Source of the DNA: Flavobacterium dauae
Lineage (GTDB): Bacteria > Bacteroidota > Bacteroidia > Flavobacteriales > Flavobacteriaceae
Length of the DNA stretch: 64,000 nucleotides
Assembly (NCBI RefSeq): GCF_004151275.2
Contig: NZ_CP130821.1
Coordinates: forward strand, 620,001-684,000
Direction of reading: 5' to 3'
Position numbers and translations under genes: made by a program. Positions 45,743-60,719 of this stretch are shown one piece after another (the first letter of the stretch is position 1; each line of letters starts with the position of its first letter). The notes below the pieces were generated by a model. The model made no database searches and was not told where the DNA came from. It saw nothing but the letters and a program-made list of their open reading frames with translations.

Positions 45743-45884
45743 CAACCGCTTAGAAAAACAAGCTAAGCAAGCAAAAAAAGAATAACAAGTTCATAGACAT
45801 ATTGGATTAACAGAAAATTAAAGAGTAAGAGCTTTTGGGTAACTAAAAGGTCTTGAACAACACATCAAAAAATATAAAAAATAT

Positions 45885-47402
<1,518 letters not shown>

Positions 47403-47473
47403 CTAGAGATGGTTCAAGCATCTTTTACTCTTTAACTGTTGGTTCAAAAAATAAAAAAATAAGTAAAATACAG

Positions 47474-47547
47474 AGTCTCGTAGCTCAGCTGGTTAGAGTA
47501 CTACACTGATAATGTAGGGGTCGGCAGTTCGAGTCTGCCCGGGACTA
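47474..47547 (+). tRNA. tRNA-Ile (anticodon GAT)
   Basis: A 74-base cloverleaf in the 16S-23S spacer. Acceptor AGTCTCG pairs with CGGGACT (one G-T pair), the anticodon arm is CTACA-CTGATAA-TGTAG, and the discriminator is A with no encoded CCA. Transcribed and processed from the rRNA precursor. Confidence 0.95.
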
Positions 47548-47551
47548 CTTT

Positions 47552-47683
47552 AAATTACGAATTGATAATTATGAATTACAAATTATGAATTACGAATTAA
47601 AAACTGAAAAACTTATTTACAAGGAAATTCTAGAAGTTAAGAATCCACAATTCGTAATTCGTAATTAAAAGATTCGTAATTAA
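47552..47683. repeat. Inverted AATTACGAATT repeats between the spacer tRNAs
   Basis: Left part carries several AATTACGAATT/AATTATGAATT units (47554-47598); right part carries AATTCGTAATT units (47649-47683). The two sides are complementary and could fold into a stalk between tRNA-Ile and tRNA-Ala. Confidence 0.65.
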
Positions 47684-47686
47684 ATT

Positions 47687-47760
47687 GGGGGATTAGCTCA
47701 GCTGGCTAGAGCGCCTGCCTTGCACGCAGGAGGTCATCGGTTCGACTCCGATATTCTCCA
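47687..47760 (+). tRNA. tRNA-Ala (anticodon TGC)
   Basis: A 74-base cloverleaf in the 16S-23S spacer. Acceptor GGGGGAT pairs with ATTCTCC (two G-T pairs), anticodon arm CCTGC-CTTGCAC-GCAGG, discriminator A. Ile-Ala order in the spacer is the usual one for rRNA operons. Confidence 0.96.
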
Positions 47761-48065
47761 CGATTTACTGTACTATGTAAATTGTATATCGTATAATGAA
47801 ACATTATACAATTTTACAAAATACATTATACAATACAAAAAGTTCATTGACATATTGAGATACATTTAAAAAGTAGAAAATATTTTTAGTTGTAAGTATT
47901 ATGTTTTAAGTTGTAAGTTTTCGAACTAAAGATAAAAAGCAACATACTACAAACTAACATAATAATATAAAGCACATTTTTTGGTTGTAAGTTATAAGGT
48001 ATACGTTTTAGGTTTACGAACCTATAACATAAAACCTACAACATAGAACTAAAAAAGTAGAGCAC
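47761..48065 (+). repeat. Repeat-rich spacer before 23S rRNA
   Basis: Contains ATTATACAATTTTACAA-type repeats (about 47801-47837; a similar unit at 51378-51406), the BoxA-like GTTCATTGACATATTG (47841-47856), and an ACCTATAACATAAAACCTAC-type unit ending ACATAGAAC (about 48019-48049) nearly repeated after 23S at 51089-51118. Confidence 0.6.
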
Positions 48066-50944
<2,879 letters not shown>

Positions 50945-51056
50945 CTAGGAATTGCTTTATAAAAGCTGACAGCAAACAGAGGTCAGTAATCAGATAAAAT
51001 TCTACAAAAATAGTATCGAAAATATGTTAACAATATTGCAACACAAGTTGCTGTTT

Positions 51057-51118
51057 TAAGTTGTTAGTTATAAGTTTTAAGATTAGAACCTATGACATAA
51101 AACCCACAACATAGAACA
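51057..51118. repeat. Copy of the pre-23S repeat in the 23S-5S spacer
   Basis: GTTAGTTATAAGTTTTAAG and ACCTATGACATAAAACCCAC then ACATAGAAC closely match the unit before 23S (about 47984-48049), so near-identical direct repeats bracket the 23S gene. Confidence 0.6.
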
Positions 51119-51127
51119 AAAAGCTTA

Positions 51128-51234
<107 letters not shown>

Positions 51235-51243
51235 TTTTTTTAG

Positions 51244-51276
51244 AAGTCCTTATCAGAATTGATAAGGACTTTTTTG
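51244..51276 (+). terminator. Terminator of the rRNA operon
   Basis: 12-bp stem AAGTCCTTATCA/TGATAAGGACTT with a GAAT loop and T tract, 9 bases after 5S. Confidence 0.92.
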
Positions 51277-51520
51277 TTTTTATTAACCACAGATTGCACG
51301 GATTTTAAATATGCATCTTCTTCACCCAACTTTAAACTTTTTTAACCACAGGTTGCACATTAACACGGAATTTTAAGTGTACAATTTTACAATATACATT
51401 ATACAAAAGTAAAATTTGGCTAAAGCCCAACGTAATTAATCTTGTGTACTGATTTTACAAACATCCAACAACAAACATCCAACATCCAACATCAAACTTC
51501 AAACATTTTAGCACGGGTTT
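51277..51520. repeat. Dispersed repeat block right of the rRNA operon
   Basis: Holds two AACCACAG(A/G)TTGCAC units (51285-51299, 51343-51358), a TACAATTTTACAA...CATTATACAA unit (51380-51406), GGCTAAAGCCCAACG (51419-51433) and CCAACATCCAACATCAAAC-type units (51473-51500). No gene is visible here. Confidence 0.6.
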
Positions 51521-51526
51521 TTTGGT

Positions 51527-51534
51527 TATATTTG
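51527..51534 (+). promoter_or_regulatory. -7 promoter element before the frameshifted membrane gene
   Basis: TATATTTG, exact consensus, 24 bases before the ATG at 51558. Confidence 0.6.
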
Positions 51535-51557
51535 GTAAGAATATAAAATGTTTAATA

Positions 51558-52017
51558 ATGAGATGGAGCTATTTAGTAGGTCATATTTTAACTACTTTTA
51601 TACTGCCGCCTTTCGTTGCCTTTTTGTTAAAAATTATTTCTAACATTTTAGAATCAGGAGGAACAACCACTTTTGCGGGTACCGATATAAACCAAGTTGT
51701 AGGAGTGGGAACAATGCTTGGAGCTTTGTCTATATTTGGTTTTTTTCATTTATTTTTACATTGCCGCTATATATTCAATCATTCCTATAATTATTTACAT
51801 TGCCGTTTTTTTTGTTTTAAAGTTACTTAAGGTCGATTTTAGAATAGCAAAAGGTCTTTTAATAACTACAATCGTTGCAAGTATAATTATTACTTTTTAT
51901 GTGGCAAATAAAGAAACAATTACTAATAACCTTTTAATTCAAACCTATTGTGGGGTTGCTCTTATATCAGGAATTTTCTTTAAATTGAAAAGGTTTGAGA
52001 TAGCAACAGATAATTAA
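51558..52017 (+). pseudogene. Frameshifted polytopic membrane protein gene
   Basis: Two overlapping frames together encode one small membrane protein of about 150 residues. The first frame runs from MRWSYLVGHILTTFILPPF to ALSIFGFF; the second continues in +1 as IYFYIAAIYSIIPIIIYIAVFFVLKLLK and ends ISGIFFKLKRFEIATDN. The switch falls at a run of seven T (51740-51746); with six T one uninterrupted frame results, with about four hydrophobic helices. It could be a true pseudogene, a slippage-controlled gene or a sequencing error. A consensus promoter lies upstream. The family is not recognised. Confidence 0.65.
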
Positions 52018-52043
52018 TCTTTTTTAATGTCATTTTAACATTG

Positions 52044-52051
52044 TATTTTTG
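52044..52051 (+). promoter_or_regulatory. -7 promoter element for the DUF6495-type gene
   Basis: TATTTTTG, exact consensus. It overlaps an upstream in-frame GTG at 52051 and so argues for translation starting at 52057 or 52066. Confidence 0.6.
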
Positions 52052-52065
52052 TGAAAATGTTTAAA

Positions 52066-54556
<2,491 letters not shown>

Positions 54557-54559
<3 letters not shown>

Positions 54560-54712
54560 TGAATATCCGTTATTAGTAATAATTTTTTTGTCATTCTGAA
54601 CGGAACGTAGTGAAGTGAAGAATCTCTTGACTATCAAATAGATTCCTCCTTCGTCGGAATGACAAAATACTAAAAGTTTGTGTTTATGATATATTACGGA
54701 TATTCATTTAAT
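54557..54712. repeat. Nested palindromic element downstream of ligA
   Basis: Outer arms ATGAATATCCGT (54559-54570) and ACGGATATTCAT (54696-54707) enclose inner arms TTTTGTCATTCTGA (about 54586-54599) and CGGAATGACAAAA (about 54655-54667). The inner part resembles the dispersed GTCATTCTGAACG...CGGAATGAC repeat known from many Bacteroidota genomes. It has no ORF and no transposase. Confidence 0.7.
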
Positions 54713-54778
54713 AATTATTCAAAAAAAGAAGTAATAATTCCTTAATATTTATTAAATATGTAAATAACACGGCGTTGG

Positions 54779-54786
54779 TAGTTTTG
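54779..54786 (+). promoter_or_regulatory. -7 promoter element before the microORF
   Basis: TAGTTTTG, exact TAnnTTTG, 22 bases before the ATG at 54809. Confidence 0.55.
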
Positions 54787-54808
54787 TACTGTAAAAAATA
54801 AAAACAAT

Positions 54809-54901
54809 ATGAAATCTATCGAAATGAAATCTGTATTTAAAGGAATTATGAGCCTGTTGGTGTACATTGTCTTTATGCTTTTGGTTTTTTCAAATGTGTA
54901 A
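54809..54901 (+). CDS. 30-codon small membrane protein (microORF)
   Basis: Predicted 30-residue peptide: a polar start (MKSIEMKSVFKG) followed by one hydrophobic helix (IMSLLVYIVFMLLVFSNV), so a single-span inner-membrane micropeptide is likely. It has an upstream consensus -7 box, an A-rich start context (AAAACAAT before ATG) and a hairpin terminator about 95 bases after its stop. I recognise no family. The combination of promoter, start, hydrophobic helix and terminator is the only support, so expression is unproven. Confidence 0.5.
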   Translation: MKSIEMKSVFKGIMSLLVYIVFMLLVFSNV

Positions 54902-54995
54902 TCGCAGATGTAGGTAAGCTTGATTGTTATTAAGCTGATGGTTAAATGATTGTGCAAGCAATCATTCTTAAATTTGAATTAGTTAGTTAAAATAT

Positions 54996-55031
54996 AAAAA
55001 CGTTTGATACATTGTATCAAACGTTTTTTTT
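54996..55031. terminator. Terminator between the microORF and nucleotidase genes
   Basis: Stem AAAAACGTTTGATAC/GTATCAAACGTTTTT, 15 bp with a 3-base loop and T tract. It can act in both directions. Confidence 0.88.
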
Positions 55032-55040
55032 GTTAGAACA

Positions 55041-55952
55041 TTAAACATTTATAACCCTTGCCGTAGTAGTTTTATTCTTCAATTCGTCAAAATAAAAATC
55101 AATCTGACCTACGCGTACACCGTAGCAACCTACTTGGTTTATGATGACTTCTTTTCCTTCGGCATTCAATACAACGGTAGGTTTTTCTAAAAAAGTATGG
55201 GTGTGTCCGCCGATAATTAAGTCGATGTTTTTTGTTTTGGCAGCCAGATCTAAGTCTGAAACCATTTGCGATTTTTCGCTGTAGTTATAGCCAAGGTGCG
55301 AGAGACAAATAATTACATCGCATTTTAAATCGTTTTTCAAAATCCGTGTCATATCCTGAGCAATTTCAACAGGATGGTTCCAAACCGTTTCGCCGTATTC
55401 ACTTTTGTTAACCAAACCATCTAATTTAACGCCTAAACCAAAAACACCTATTTTAATTCCGTCTTTAATAAAAACGTTGTAAGGCTTGGTCAGTCCGTTC
55501 ATTAAAGTATTTGTGAAATCGTAATTGGCATTGATTATGTCAAAATCGGCTTTTGCAATTTGTTCAGCCAAACCGTTCACACCGTTGTCAAATTCGTGAT
55601 TGCCAATGGTTCCGGCATCGTACTGCAACATATTCATTATCTTAATTTCCAGTTCGCCACCGTAATAATTAAAATAGGGCGTGCCCTGAAACATATCGCC
55701 TGCATCAAGAATGAGTGTGTTTGGGTTTTCGGCTTTAATTTTGTTAAAAATTGTTGCACGTTTTGCTGCACCGCCCTGATTTGGAAATTTTGCATCGGTT
55801 TGCGGAAATGTATCTAAATGGCTGTGTGTGTCGTTGGTATGAAGAATGGTGATCCGTTTTGTATTTGGTTTTCCCAAACTGCTTAATCCAAAACCAGTTA
55901 ATGTAAGTGCAGTTGCTGCGGATGTTTGTATGATAAAGTCGCGACGTTTCAT
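55041..55952 (-). CDS. Metallophosphatase domain of a UshA-type 5'-nucleotidase
   Basis: 303-residue exported calcineurin-like phosphoesterase corresponding to the N-terminal half of UshA/5'-nucleotidase. It carries a Tat-like signal (KRRDFIIQTSAATALTLTGFG). The dinuclear metal motifs are present: LHTNDTHSHLD, LDAGDMFQG, GNHEFDNG and IGGHTHT. The substrate-binding C-terminal domain is missing here and is encoded by the gene directly upstream, which it overlaps by one base. The pair presumably forms one periplasmic nucleotidase. It is the second gene of the minus-strand pair. Confidence 0.9.
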   Translation of the reverse strand: MKRRDFIIQTSAATALTLTGFGLSSLGKPNTKRITILHTNDTHSHLDTFPQTDAKFPNQGGAAKRATIFNKIKAENPNTLILDAGDMFQGTPYFNYYGGELEIKIMNMLQYDAGTIGNHEFDNGVNGLAEQIAKADFDIINANYDFTNTLMNGLTKPYNVFIKDGIKIGVFGLGVKLDGLVNKSEYGETVWNHPVEIAQDMTRILKNDLKCDVIICLSHLGYNYSEKSQMVSDLDLAAKTKNIDLIIGGHTHTFLEKPTVVLNAEGKEVIINQVGCYGVRVGQIDFYFDELKNKTTTARVINV

Positions 55953-56722
55953 TATTCAAAAATTATTCTTTGTTGAACAGAAGGTTTTAAAGTATCGATT
56001 TTTGTAAAATAAGCGATAAACATATTTCTTAGTTTATAATCTAACGAATGACTTTCAGTAGCTTTTAAAAAGAAATCCATTCTGTCGCCGCCTTTTGCTA
56101 AATAATCGTTTGTTACCACATAATAGGTAGCATTTTTATCGATAGATTGATGATTGATTTTAATATCTTTTACAGAAAAATCATTTTTATCGGCAATAAT
56201 TTCAATGCCGCTTAAAGGATGTGCCGCTTTGAATTTAAAGAAATAATCTGCCATTTCGTACACCACATTTCCTTTTAAAGCCAGTACTACGGCACTGTTT
56301 TCAAACGGCATAATGTCATAGGCGGTGCGTGTAGTAATGTTGCCTTTGGCAATGGTTGCACGAATTCCGCCAAAATTTAACAGACAAAAATCAATTTTTT
56401 TTCTTGTACGTTGTTCAAAAATAGGCATAGCGGTTTCTAAAATGGCATCGGCATAAAAATTAGTCATTGGGTTTTGCCATTTTCCGTTATTTTTATCCAG
56501 ATCCTGTGGATTATATGCCAGGATTTTTGACAAATCGGCTGTGATGTGATCGCTGTAAGGTTTTAAAAATAAATCAATTTCATTATTTGCTTCAACCGTA
56601 TCTGATACTTCTATGTAAGCTGAATCTACTTTTGTATTTGTATATTGTTTGTGTCCGCAGCTTACCATAAAAAAAGTGGTAAAACACCATATAAATACAG
56701 AAGAATAGTTTTTATATTTCAT
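55952..56722 (-). CDS. 5'-nucleotidase C-terminal domain lipoprotein
   Basis: 256-residue lipoprotein matching the C-terminal, nucleotide-binding domain of UshA-type 5'-nucleotidases. The lipobox is FFMVSC (Cys22). Domain landmarks are NPMTNFYADAI, FCLLNFGGIRATIAKGNITTRTAYDIMPFENSAVVLALKG and the end YVVTNDYLAKGGDRMDFF. It lacks the metallophosphatase domain, which follows in the next gene. Here the C-terminal domain gene comes first in the operon, the reverse of the domain order in UshA. Confidence 0.9.
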   Translation of the reverse strand: MKYKNYSSVFIWCFTTFFMVSCGHKQYTNTKVDSAYIEVSDTVEANNEIDLFLKPYSDHITADLSKILAYNPQDLDKNNGKWQNPMTNFYADAILETAMPIFEQRTRKKIDFCLLNFGGIRATIAKGNITTRTAYDIMPFENSAVVLALKGNVVYEMADYFFKFKAAHPLSGIEIIADKNDFSVKDIKINHQSIDKNATYYVVTNDYLAKGGDRMDFFLKATESHSLDYKLRNMFIAYFTKIDTLKPSVQQRIIFE

Positions 56723-56743
56723 AGTTGTTTTAATGAAAAAGTT

Positions 56744-56751
56744 TAACTTTG
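56744..56751 (+). promoter_or_regulatory. -7 promoter element for dapA
   Basis: TAACTTTG, exact consensus, 73 bases before dapA. Confidence 0.5.
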
Positions 56752-56756
56752 TTCAA

Positions 56757-56764
56757 CAAAATTA
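56757..56764 (-). promoter_or_regulatory. -7 promoter element for the nucleotidase pair
   Basis: On the minus strand this reads TAATTTTG, exact consensus, 34 bases before the lipoprotein start. It lies only 5 bases from the opposing dapA element. Confidence 0.6.
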
Positions 56765-56824
56765 CAACGAATAATTTGTAACTTAGTTATGATAAGTTTA
56801 CATTTAACTTACTAATTTATTAAA

Positions 56825-57700
56825 ATGAAATCATTCATAGGTACTGGTGTTGCTTTGATTACGCCTTTTAAAAAAGATCTATCGGTAGATGTTGACGCAT
56901 TAAAAAGAATAGTGCAATACAATATAGATGGCGGTGTGGAATATTTAGTGGTGCTGGGAACAACTGCCGAAACAGCAACATTGACAAAAGAAGAACAAGC
57001 TTTGGTAAAGCAAACCATTATTGAGGCAAACAACGGAAAATTACCTTTGGTTTTAGGTGTGGGCGGTAACAATACAATGGATGTTGTTAGTCAGTTAAAT
57101 ACAGATAATTTAAAGGGATTTGATGCCATTTTATCGGTATCGCCTTATTATAACAAACCCACGCAGGAAGGTATTTACCAACATTTTAAAATGATTGCTG
57201 AGAAATCTCCTTTGCCTGTTATTGTTTACAACGTTCCGGGGCGTACGGCAAGCAATATGCTGCCAAGTACTGTGATTCGGTTGGCAAATGACTTTAAAAA
57301 CATTATAGGGATTAAAGAAGCGGCAGGAGATATTGTGCAGGCAATGGAATTAATTCGTAAAACGCCTAAAGATTTTCTGGTTATTTCGGGTGATGATATC
57401 ATTACGTTGCCAATGGTTTTGGCAGGCGGTGCCGGAGTAATTTCGGTTATAGGCGAAGGTTTTCCAAAAGAATTTTCGGAGATGGTTCGTTTAGGCTTAA
57501 ACAGAAAAGCAGATGAAGCATATCAAATTCATTACCAGTTAACCGATGCAATCAATATGATTTTTGAGCAGGGAAATCCTGGTGGCATCAAAGAAATTTT
57601 TAAACATTTAGGTTTGTGCGAAAATAATTTAAGACTACCTTTAGTAAATGTAAATAAAGATTTATCAGACCGATTGGCTGATTTTGTCAAAAAATTCTAA
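56825..57700 (+). CDS. dapA: 4-hydroxy-tetrahydrodipicolinate synthase
   Basis: Condenses pyruvate with aspartate semialdehyde, the first committed step of lysine and diaminopimelate synthesis. The 291-residue product is full length. The Schiff-base Lys164 is in IGIKEAAGD, with the [16 protein letters not shown] signature, [12 protein letters not shown] and YNVPGRT. It is a cytoplasmic TIM barrel. It precedes the ferritin gene by 17 bases and acts in the same pathway as dapF at 18714. Confidence 0.95.
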   Translation: MKSFIGTGVALITPFKKDLSVDVDALKRIVQYNIDGGVEYLVVLGTTAETATLTKEEQALVKQTIIEANNGKLPLVLGVGGNNTMDVVSQLNTDNLKGFDAILSVSPYYNKPTQEGIYQHFKMIAEKSPLPVIVYNVPGRTASNMLPSTVIRLANDFKNIIGIKEAAGDIVQAMELIRKTPKDFLVISGDDIITLPMVLAGGAGVISVIGEGFPKEFSEMVRLGLNRKADEAYQIHYQLTDAINMIFEQGNPGGIKEIFKHLGLCENNLRLPLVNVNKDLSDRLADFVKKF

Positions 57701-57717
57701 CCATAAAAAAAAGAAAT

Positions 57718-58230
57718 ATGTTATCACAAGAATTACAAGCTGCTTTAAACAAGCAGGTAAAAATAGAAGGTGATTCGTCACAGATTTATTTAGCTATGGC
57801 TTCTTGGTCCGAAAATCAAGGGTTTGAAGGGATTGCTACTTTTATGTATGCCCAATCAGACGAAGAACGTATGCATATGCTAAAATTGATAAAATACATT
57901 AATCAACGTGGAGGTGAAGCCATTATTCCCAATGTAGAGCAACCCACTTTAGATCATACATCGTTTAAAACATTGTTTAACCAGTTGTTTGAACACGAAG
58001 TTTTTGTATCGAAAAGCATTAACGAATTGGTTCACGTTTCGTTACAAGAACGCGATTATGCCACACACAATTTCTTACAATGGTATGTTGCCGAACAAAT
58101 TGAAGAAGAAGCAACCGCACGTACTATTTTAGATAAAATCAATTTAATTGGTGACGATAAAGGCGGATTGTATCTTTTTGATAACGATATAAAAAGCTTT
58201 CCGCAACAACAAACGAATCAAAATGTATAA
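57718..58230 (+). CDS. Ferritin
   Basis: 170-residue bacterial non-heme ferritin (FtnA type), a 24-mer that oxidises and stores iron in the cytoplasm. It shows the four-helix bundle and ferroxidase-centre residues in VKIEGDSSQIYLAMASWSE, AQSDEERMHMLKLIKYI and LQWYVAEQIEEEATA. It is 17 bases after dapA; a hairpin terminator follows. No Fur-like operator was seen in front of dapA or ferritin. Confidence 0.93.
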   Translation: MLSQELQAALNKQVKIEGDSSQIYLAMASWSENQGFEGIATFMYAQSDEERMHMLKLIKYINQRGGEAIIPNVEQPTLDHTSFKTLFNQLFEHEVFVSKSINELVHVSLQERDYATHNFLQWYVAEQIEEEATARTILDKINLIGDDKGGLYLFDNDIKSFPQQQTNQNV

Positions 58231-58259
58231 TTTAACGAATCGTTATGTTTAAATGTCAT

Positions 58260-58291
58260 AAAAGATGTCTTATTTTAGGGCATCTTTTTTT
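58260..58291 (+). terminator. Terminator after ferritin
   Basis: AAAAGATG/CATCTTTT arms with an imperfect inner loop and T tract. Confidence 0.65.
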
Positions 58292-58328
58292 ATTTAGAAA
58301 AGGTATTGTTCAGTAACAAGATAAATAG

Positions 58329-58336
58329 TAACTTTG
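58329..58336 (+). promoter_or_regulatory. -7 promoter element of the bamD operon
   Basis: TAACTTTG, exact consensus, 45 bases before bamD. Confidence 0.65.
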
Positions 58337-58381
58337 CATTTGCTATTAAAATTATAGCTTTTGTATAAACAACACCATTTT

Positions 58382-59191
58382 ATGAAACAAATTTCGTATA
58401 TAGTTTTAACCGTTTTAGTGTTTGCAAGTTGTTCGCCACTTCAAAAAGCTTTAAAAGCAGATAATACTGCTTATAAAAACGAAGTTGCCGATCAATTATA
58501 CGAAAAAGGAAAATATAAACAAGCCATTCGTTTATACGAACAAATAGAAGCCAAAGACGGTTGGTTACCTAATTATCAGGCAATGTATTACAGATATTGT
58601 AAAGCGTATTACAACGCCAGAAAATGGGAGGCCGCCAAACCCATGTTTCAAAAGTTTAACTTCACTTACTTAACAAGTCCAAACCGTGAAGAAACCATGT
58701 ATTTAGAAGCAATGTCGGCTTATGAAATGTCTGAAGTTTTTACGTTAGATCAACACATAACGTATGAAGGAATTGAAAAATTTGAACGTTTTTTAACCAC
58801 ATATCCGGAGTCACAATACAAAGCCGACGCGAATGCAAAAATGCAGGAGTTAAAAGAAAAAATAGAACGAAAAGCATACGAATCGGCACGTTTATACAAC
58901 AAAATTGGAGAGTACACCCGCGATTACAATGCAGCAATTGTTGCTTTAGACAATTTTTTGTTAGATTACCCGGGAACAGTTTATAAAACCGATGCACTGT
59001 TTTATAAATTCGATTCGGCATACAAACTGGCATTAAACAGTGTGTATTCAAAAATGGAAGACCGTTTGAAAAATGCCATCAGCCTACATGACGATTTAAT
59101 CAGTTATGCCCCTGATACACAATATAAAGAAGAAGCAGACAGAATGCTTGAACGATTAAAAAAAGAATTACAACAATTTTCATCAAAATAA
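58382..59191 (+). CDS. bamD: Outer membrane protein assembly lipoprotein BamD
   Basis: Essential lipoprotein of the BAM complex that inserts beta-barrel proteins. From the ATG at 58382 the product is 269 residues; a TTG start 21 bases upstream would precede the signal and is not used. The lipobox is LVFASC (Cys17). Tetratricopeptide-like repeats follow (LYEKGKYKQAIRLYEQI, ARKWEAAKPMFQKF, FLTTYPESQYKADANAKM), with the family's YNARKWEAA stretch. It leads a dense operon with rpoZ-like, coaBC, porD and recN. Confidence 0.92.
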   Translation: MKQISYIVLTVLVFASCSPLQKALKADNTAYKNEVADQLYEKGKYKQAIRLYEQIEAKDGWLPNYQAMYYRYCKAYYNARKWEAAKPMFQKFNFTYLTSPNREETMYLEAMSAYEMSEVFTLDQHITYEGIEKFERFLTTYPESQYKADANAKMQELKEKIERKAYESARLYNKIGEYTRDYNAAIVALDNFLLDYPGTVYKTDALFYKFDSAYKLALNSVYSKMEDRLKNAISLHDDLISYAPDTQYKEEADRMLERLKKELQQFSSK

Positions 59192-59197
59192 GCGAAA

Positions 59198-59506
59198 ATG
59201 GATTTAAAAAATTCCCAAGCTGCGGTAAACACCATTACCTACAACAAAGCCGAAATTGAAAAACCAACAGGTAATATTTACGAAGCTATTACAATTATTG
59301 CTAAAAGAGCAAACCAGATTAATACCGAAATTAAAAAGGAATTAATTGATAAATTAGACGAGTTTGCTACTTACAACGATAGTTTAGACGAGGTTTTTGA
59401 AAATAAAGAACAAATAGAAGTTTCAAAATACTACGAAAGATTACCAAAACCACACGCTTTAGCAGTTGAAGAGTGGTTAAGTGGAGAGATAACATATAAA
59501 GAATAG
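59198..59506 (+). CDS. rpoZ: RNA polymerase omega subunit-like protein
   Basis: 102-residue cytoplasmic protein of the Bacteroidota RpoZ-like family. The core NIYEAITIIAKRANQINTEIKKELIDKLDEF resembles the omega helix that latches onto beta-prime. In place of the proteobacterial middle it has an acidic helix and ends YYERLPKPHALAVEEWLSGEITYKE. It is 6 bases after bamD and 4 bases before coaBC, the order seen in other flavobacteria. Assignment is by family resemblance and position. Confidence 0.85.
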   Translation: MDLKNSQAAVNTITYNKAEIEKPTGNIYEAITIIAKRANQINTEIKKELIDKLDEFATYNDSLDEVFENKEQIEVSKYYERLPKPHALAVEEWLSGEITYKE

Positions 59507-59510
59507 ATAC

Positions 59511-60719
59511 ATGTCTGTATTAAGCGGTAAAAAAATAATTCTGGGAGTTTCCGGTGGAATTGCCGCTTATAAAACGGCAAATCTAGTACGTTTATTAATA
59601 AAAGCAGGTGCACAGGTTCAAGTAATCATGTCACCTGCTTCTTGTGCTTTTATTACTCCGTTAACATTGGCAACCCTTTCAAAACGACCGGTTTATACCC
59701 AATTTGAAAAAGGTTTTGGAGAATGGACCAACCACGTTGAGTTGGGGTTATGGGCAGATGCACTAATTGTTGCACCGGCTACGGCAAACACGCTTGCTAA
59801 AATGGCAAATGGATTGTGCGATAATTTGTTGTTGGCAACATATCTTTCTGCAAAATGCCCGGTATTTTTTACGCCGGCTATGGATTTGGATATGTTTGCA
59901 CATCCTTCTACAAAAGAAAACATCAGTAAATTAAAAAACTACGGAAACATTGAAATTGAATCTGAATTTGGTGAATTAGCATCGGGTTTAGTCGGTCAAG
60001 GAAGAATGGCAGAACCCGAAACAATCATCCAGAAAATCTCTGATTTTTTTAATCGTGAAACGGCTCTTGATTTAAAAGGAAAAAAGGTTGTTATTACCGC
60101 CGGACCTACGTATGAACCGTTAGATCCCGTACGCTTTATCGGAAATCATTCCACAGGAAAAATGGGATTTGATATTGCTGTTGAAGCTGCCAACCGGGGT
60201 GCAGATGTGGTTTTAATTACAGGCCCCACGTCATTAAAAATGCCTCATTCGTTAGTTAAAGTCGTACACATTACTACGGCAAACGAAATGTATCAGCAAT
60301 GCCACGAGCTTTTTTCTTCGGCAGATATTGTGATTGGTGCGGCAGCGGTTGCAGATTACAGACCAAAAGTTGTTGCCAATCAAAAAATCAAAAAGAACGA
60401 TGAAGAATTTGTAATTGCCCTGGAGAAAAATCCTGATATTCTGGCATCGTTAGGAGCTGTTAAAGCACATCAGTTTTTGGTGGGGTTTGCATTAGAAACC
60501 GAAAACGAAATAGAATATGCAAAATCTAAATTGAAAAAGAAGAATTTAGATTTAATTGTATTAAATTCGTTAAACGATAAAGGAGCCGGTTTTGGAAAAC
60601 CAACAAATAAAGTTACCTTTATTGACAAAGATTTTAATGTTTTTCCACAAGAATTAAAATCAAAAGAAGCTGTTGCTAAAGATATTATTGACCAAATTGT
60701 GAGGAGTTATGCTAAATAA
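59511..60719 (+). CDS. coaBC: Bifunctional phosphopantothenoylcysteine decarboxylase/synthetase
   Basis: Catalyses two steps of coenzyme A synthesis: ligation of Cys to 4'-phosphopantothenate (CoaB, C-terminal) and decarboxylation (CoaC, N-terminal). The 402-residue product has the flavin-binding GGIAAYKTANLVRLL and ATANTLAKMANGLCDNLLLATYLS region of CoaC. The CoaB half begins at VVITAGPTYEPLDPVRFIGNHSTGKMG and has NPDILASLG. It is cytoplasmic, fourth-step metabolism, and shares an 11-base overlap with porD. Confidence 0.94.
   Translation: MSVLSGKKIILGVSGGIAAYKTANLVRLLIKAGAQVQVIMSPASCAFITPLTLATLSKRPVYTQFEKGFGEWTNHVELGLWADALIVAPATANTLAKMANGLCDNLLLATYLSAKCPVFFTPAMDLDMFAHPSTKENISKLKNYGNIEIESEFGELASGLVGQGRMAEPETIIQKISDFFNRETALDLKGKKVVITAGPTYEPLDPVRFIGNHSTGKMGFDIAVEAANRGADVVLITGPTSLKMPHSLVKVVHITTANEMYQQCHELFSSADIVIGAAAVADYRPKVVANQKIKKNDEEFVIALEKNPDILASLGAVKAHQFLVGFALETENEIEYAKSKLKKKNLDLIVLNSLNDKGAGFGKPTNKVTFIDKDFNVFPQELKSKEAVAKDIIDQIVRSYAK

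Noticed and set aside
51473..51507. CCAACATCC short tandem units as a possible CRISPR
   Set aside because: Units are about 10 bases with no unique spacers and no cas genes nearby.
51740..51746. Programmed ribosomal frameshifting at the T7 run
   Set aside because: No recognisable downstream stimulatory structure; a simple indel explains it. Not excluded.
51718..52017. Second frame of the membrane gene as an independent gene
   Set aside because: Its first residues overlap the first frame and lack a promoter or start context; continuity at the T7 run fits one broken gene better.
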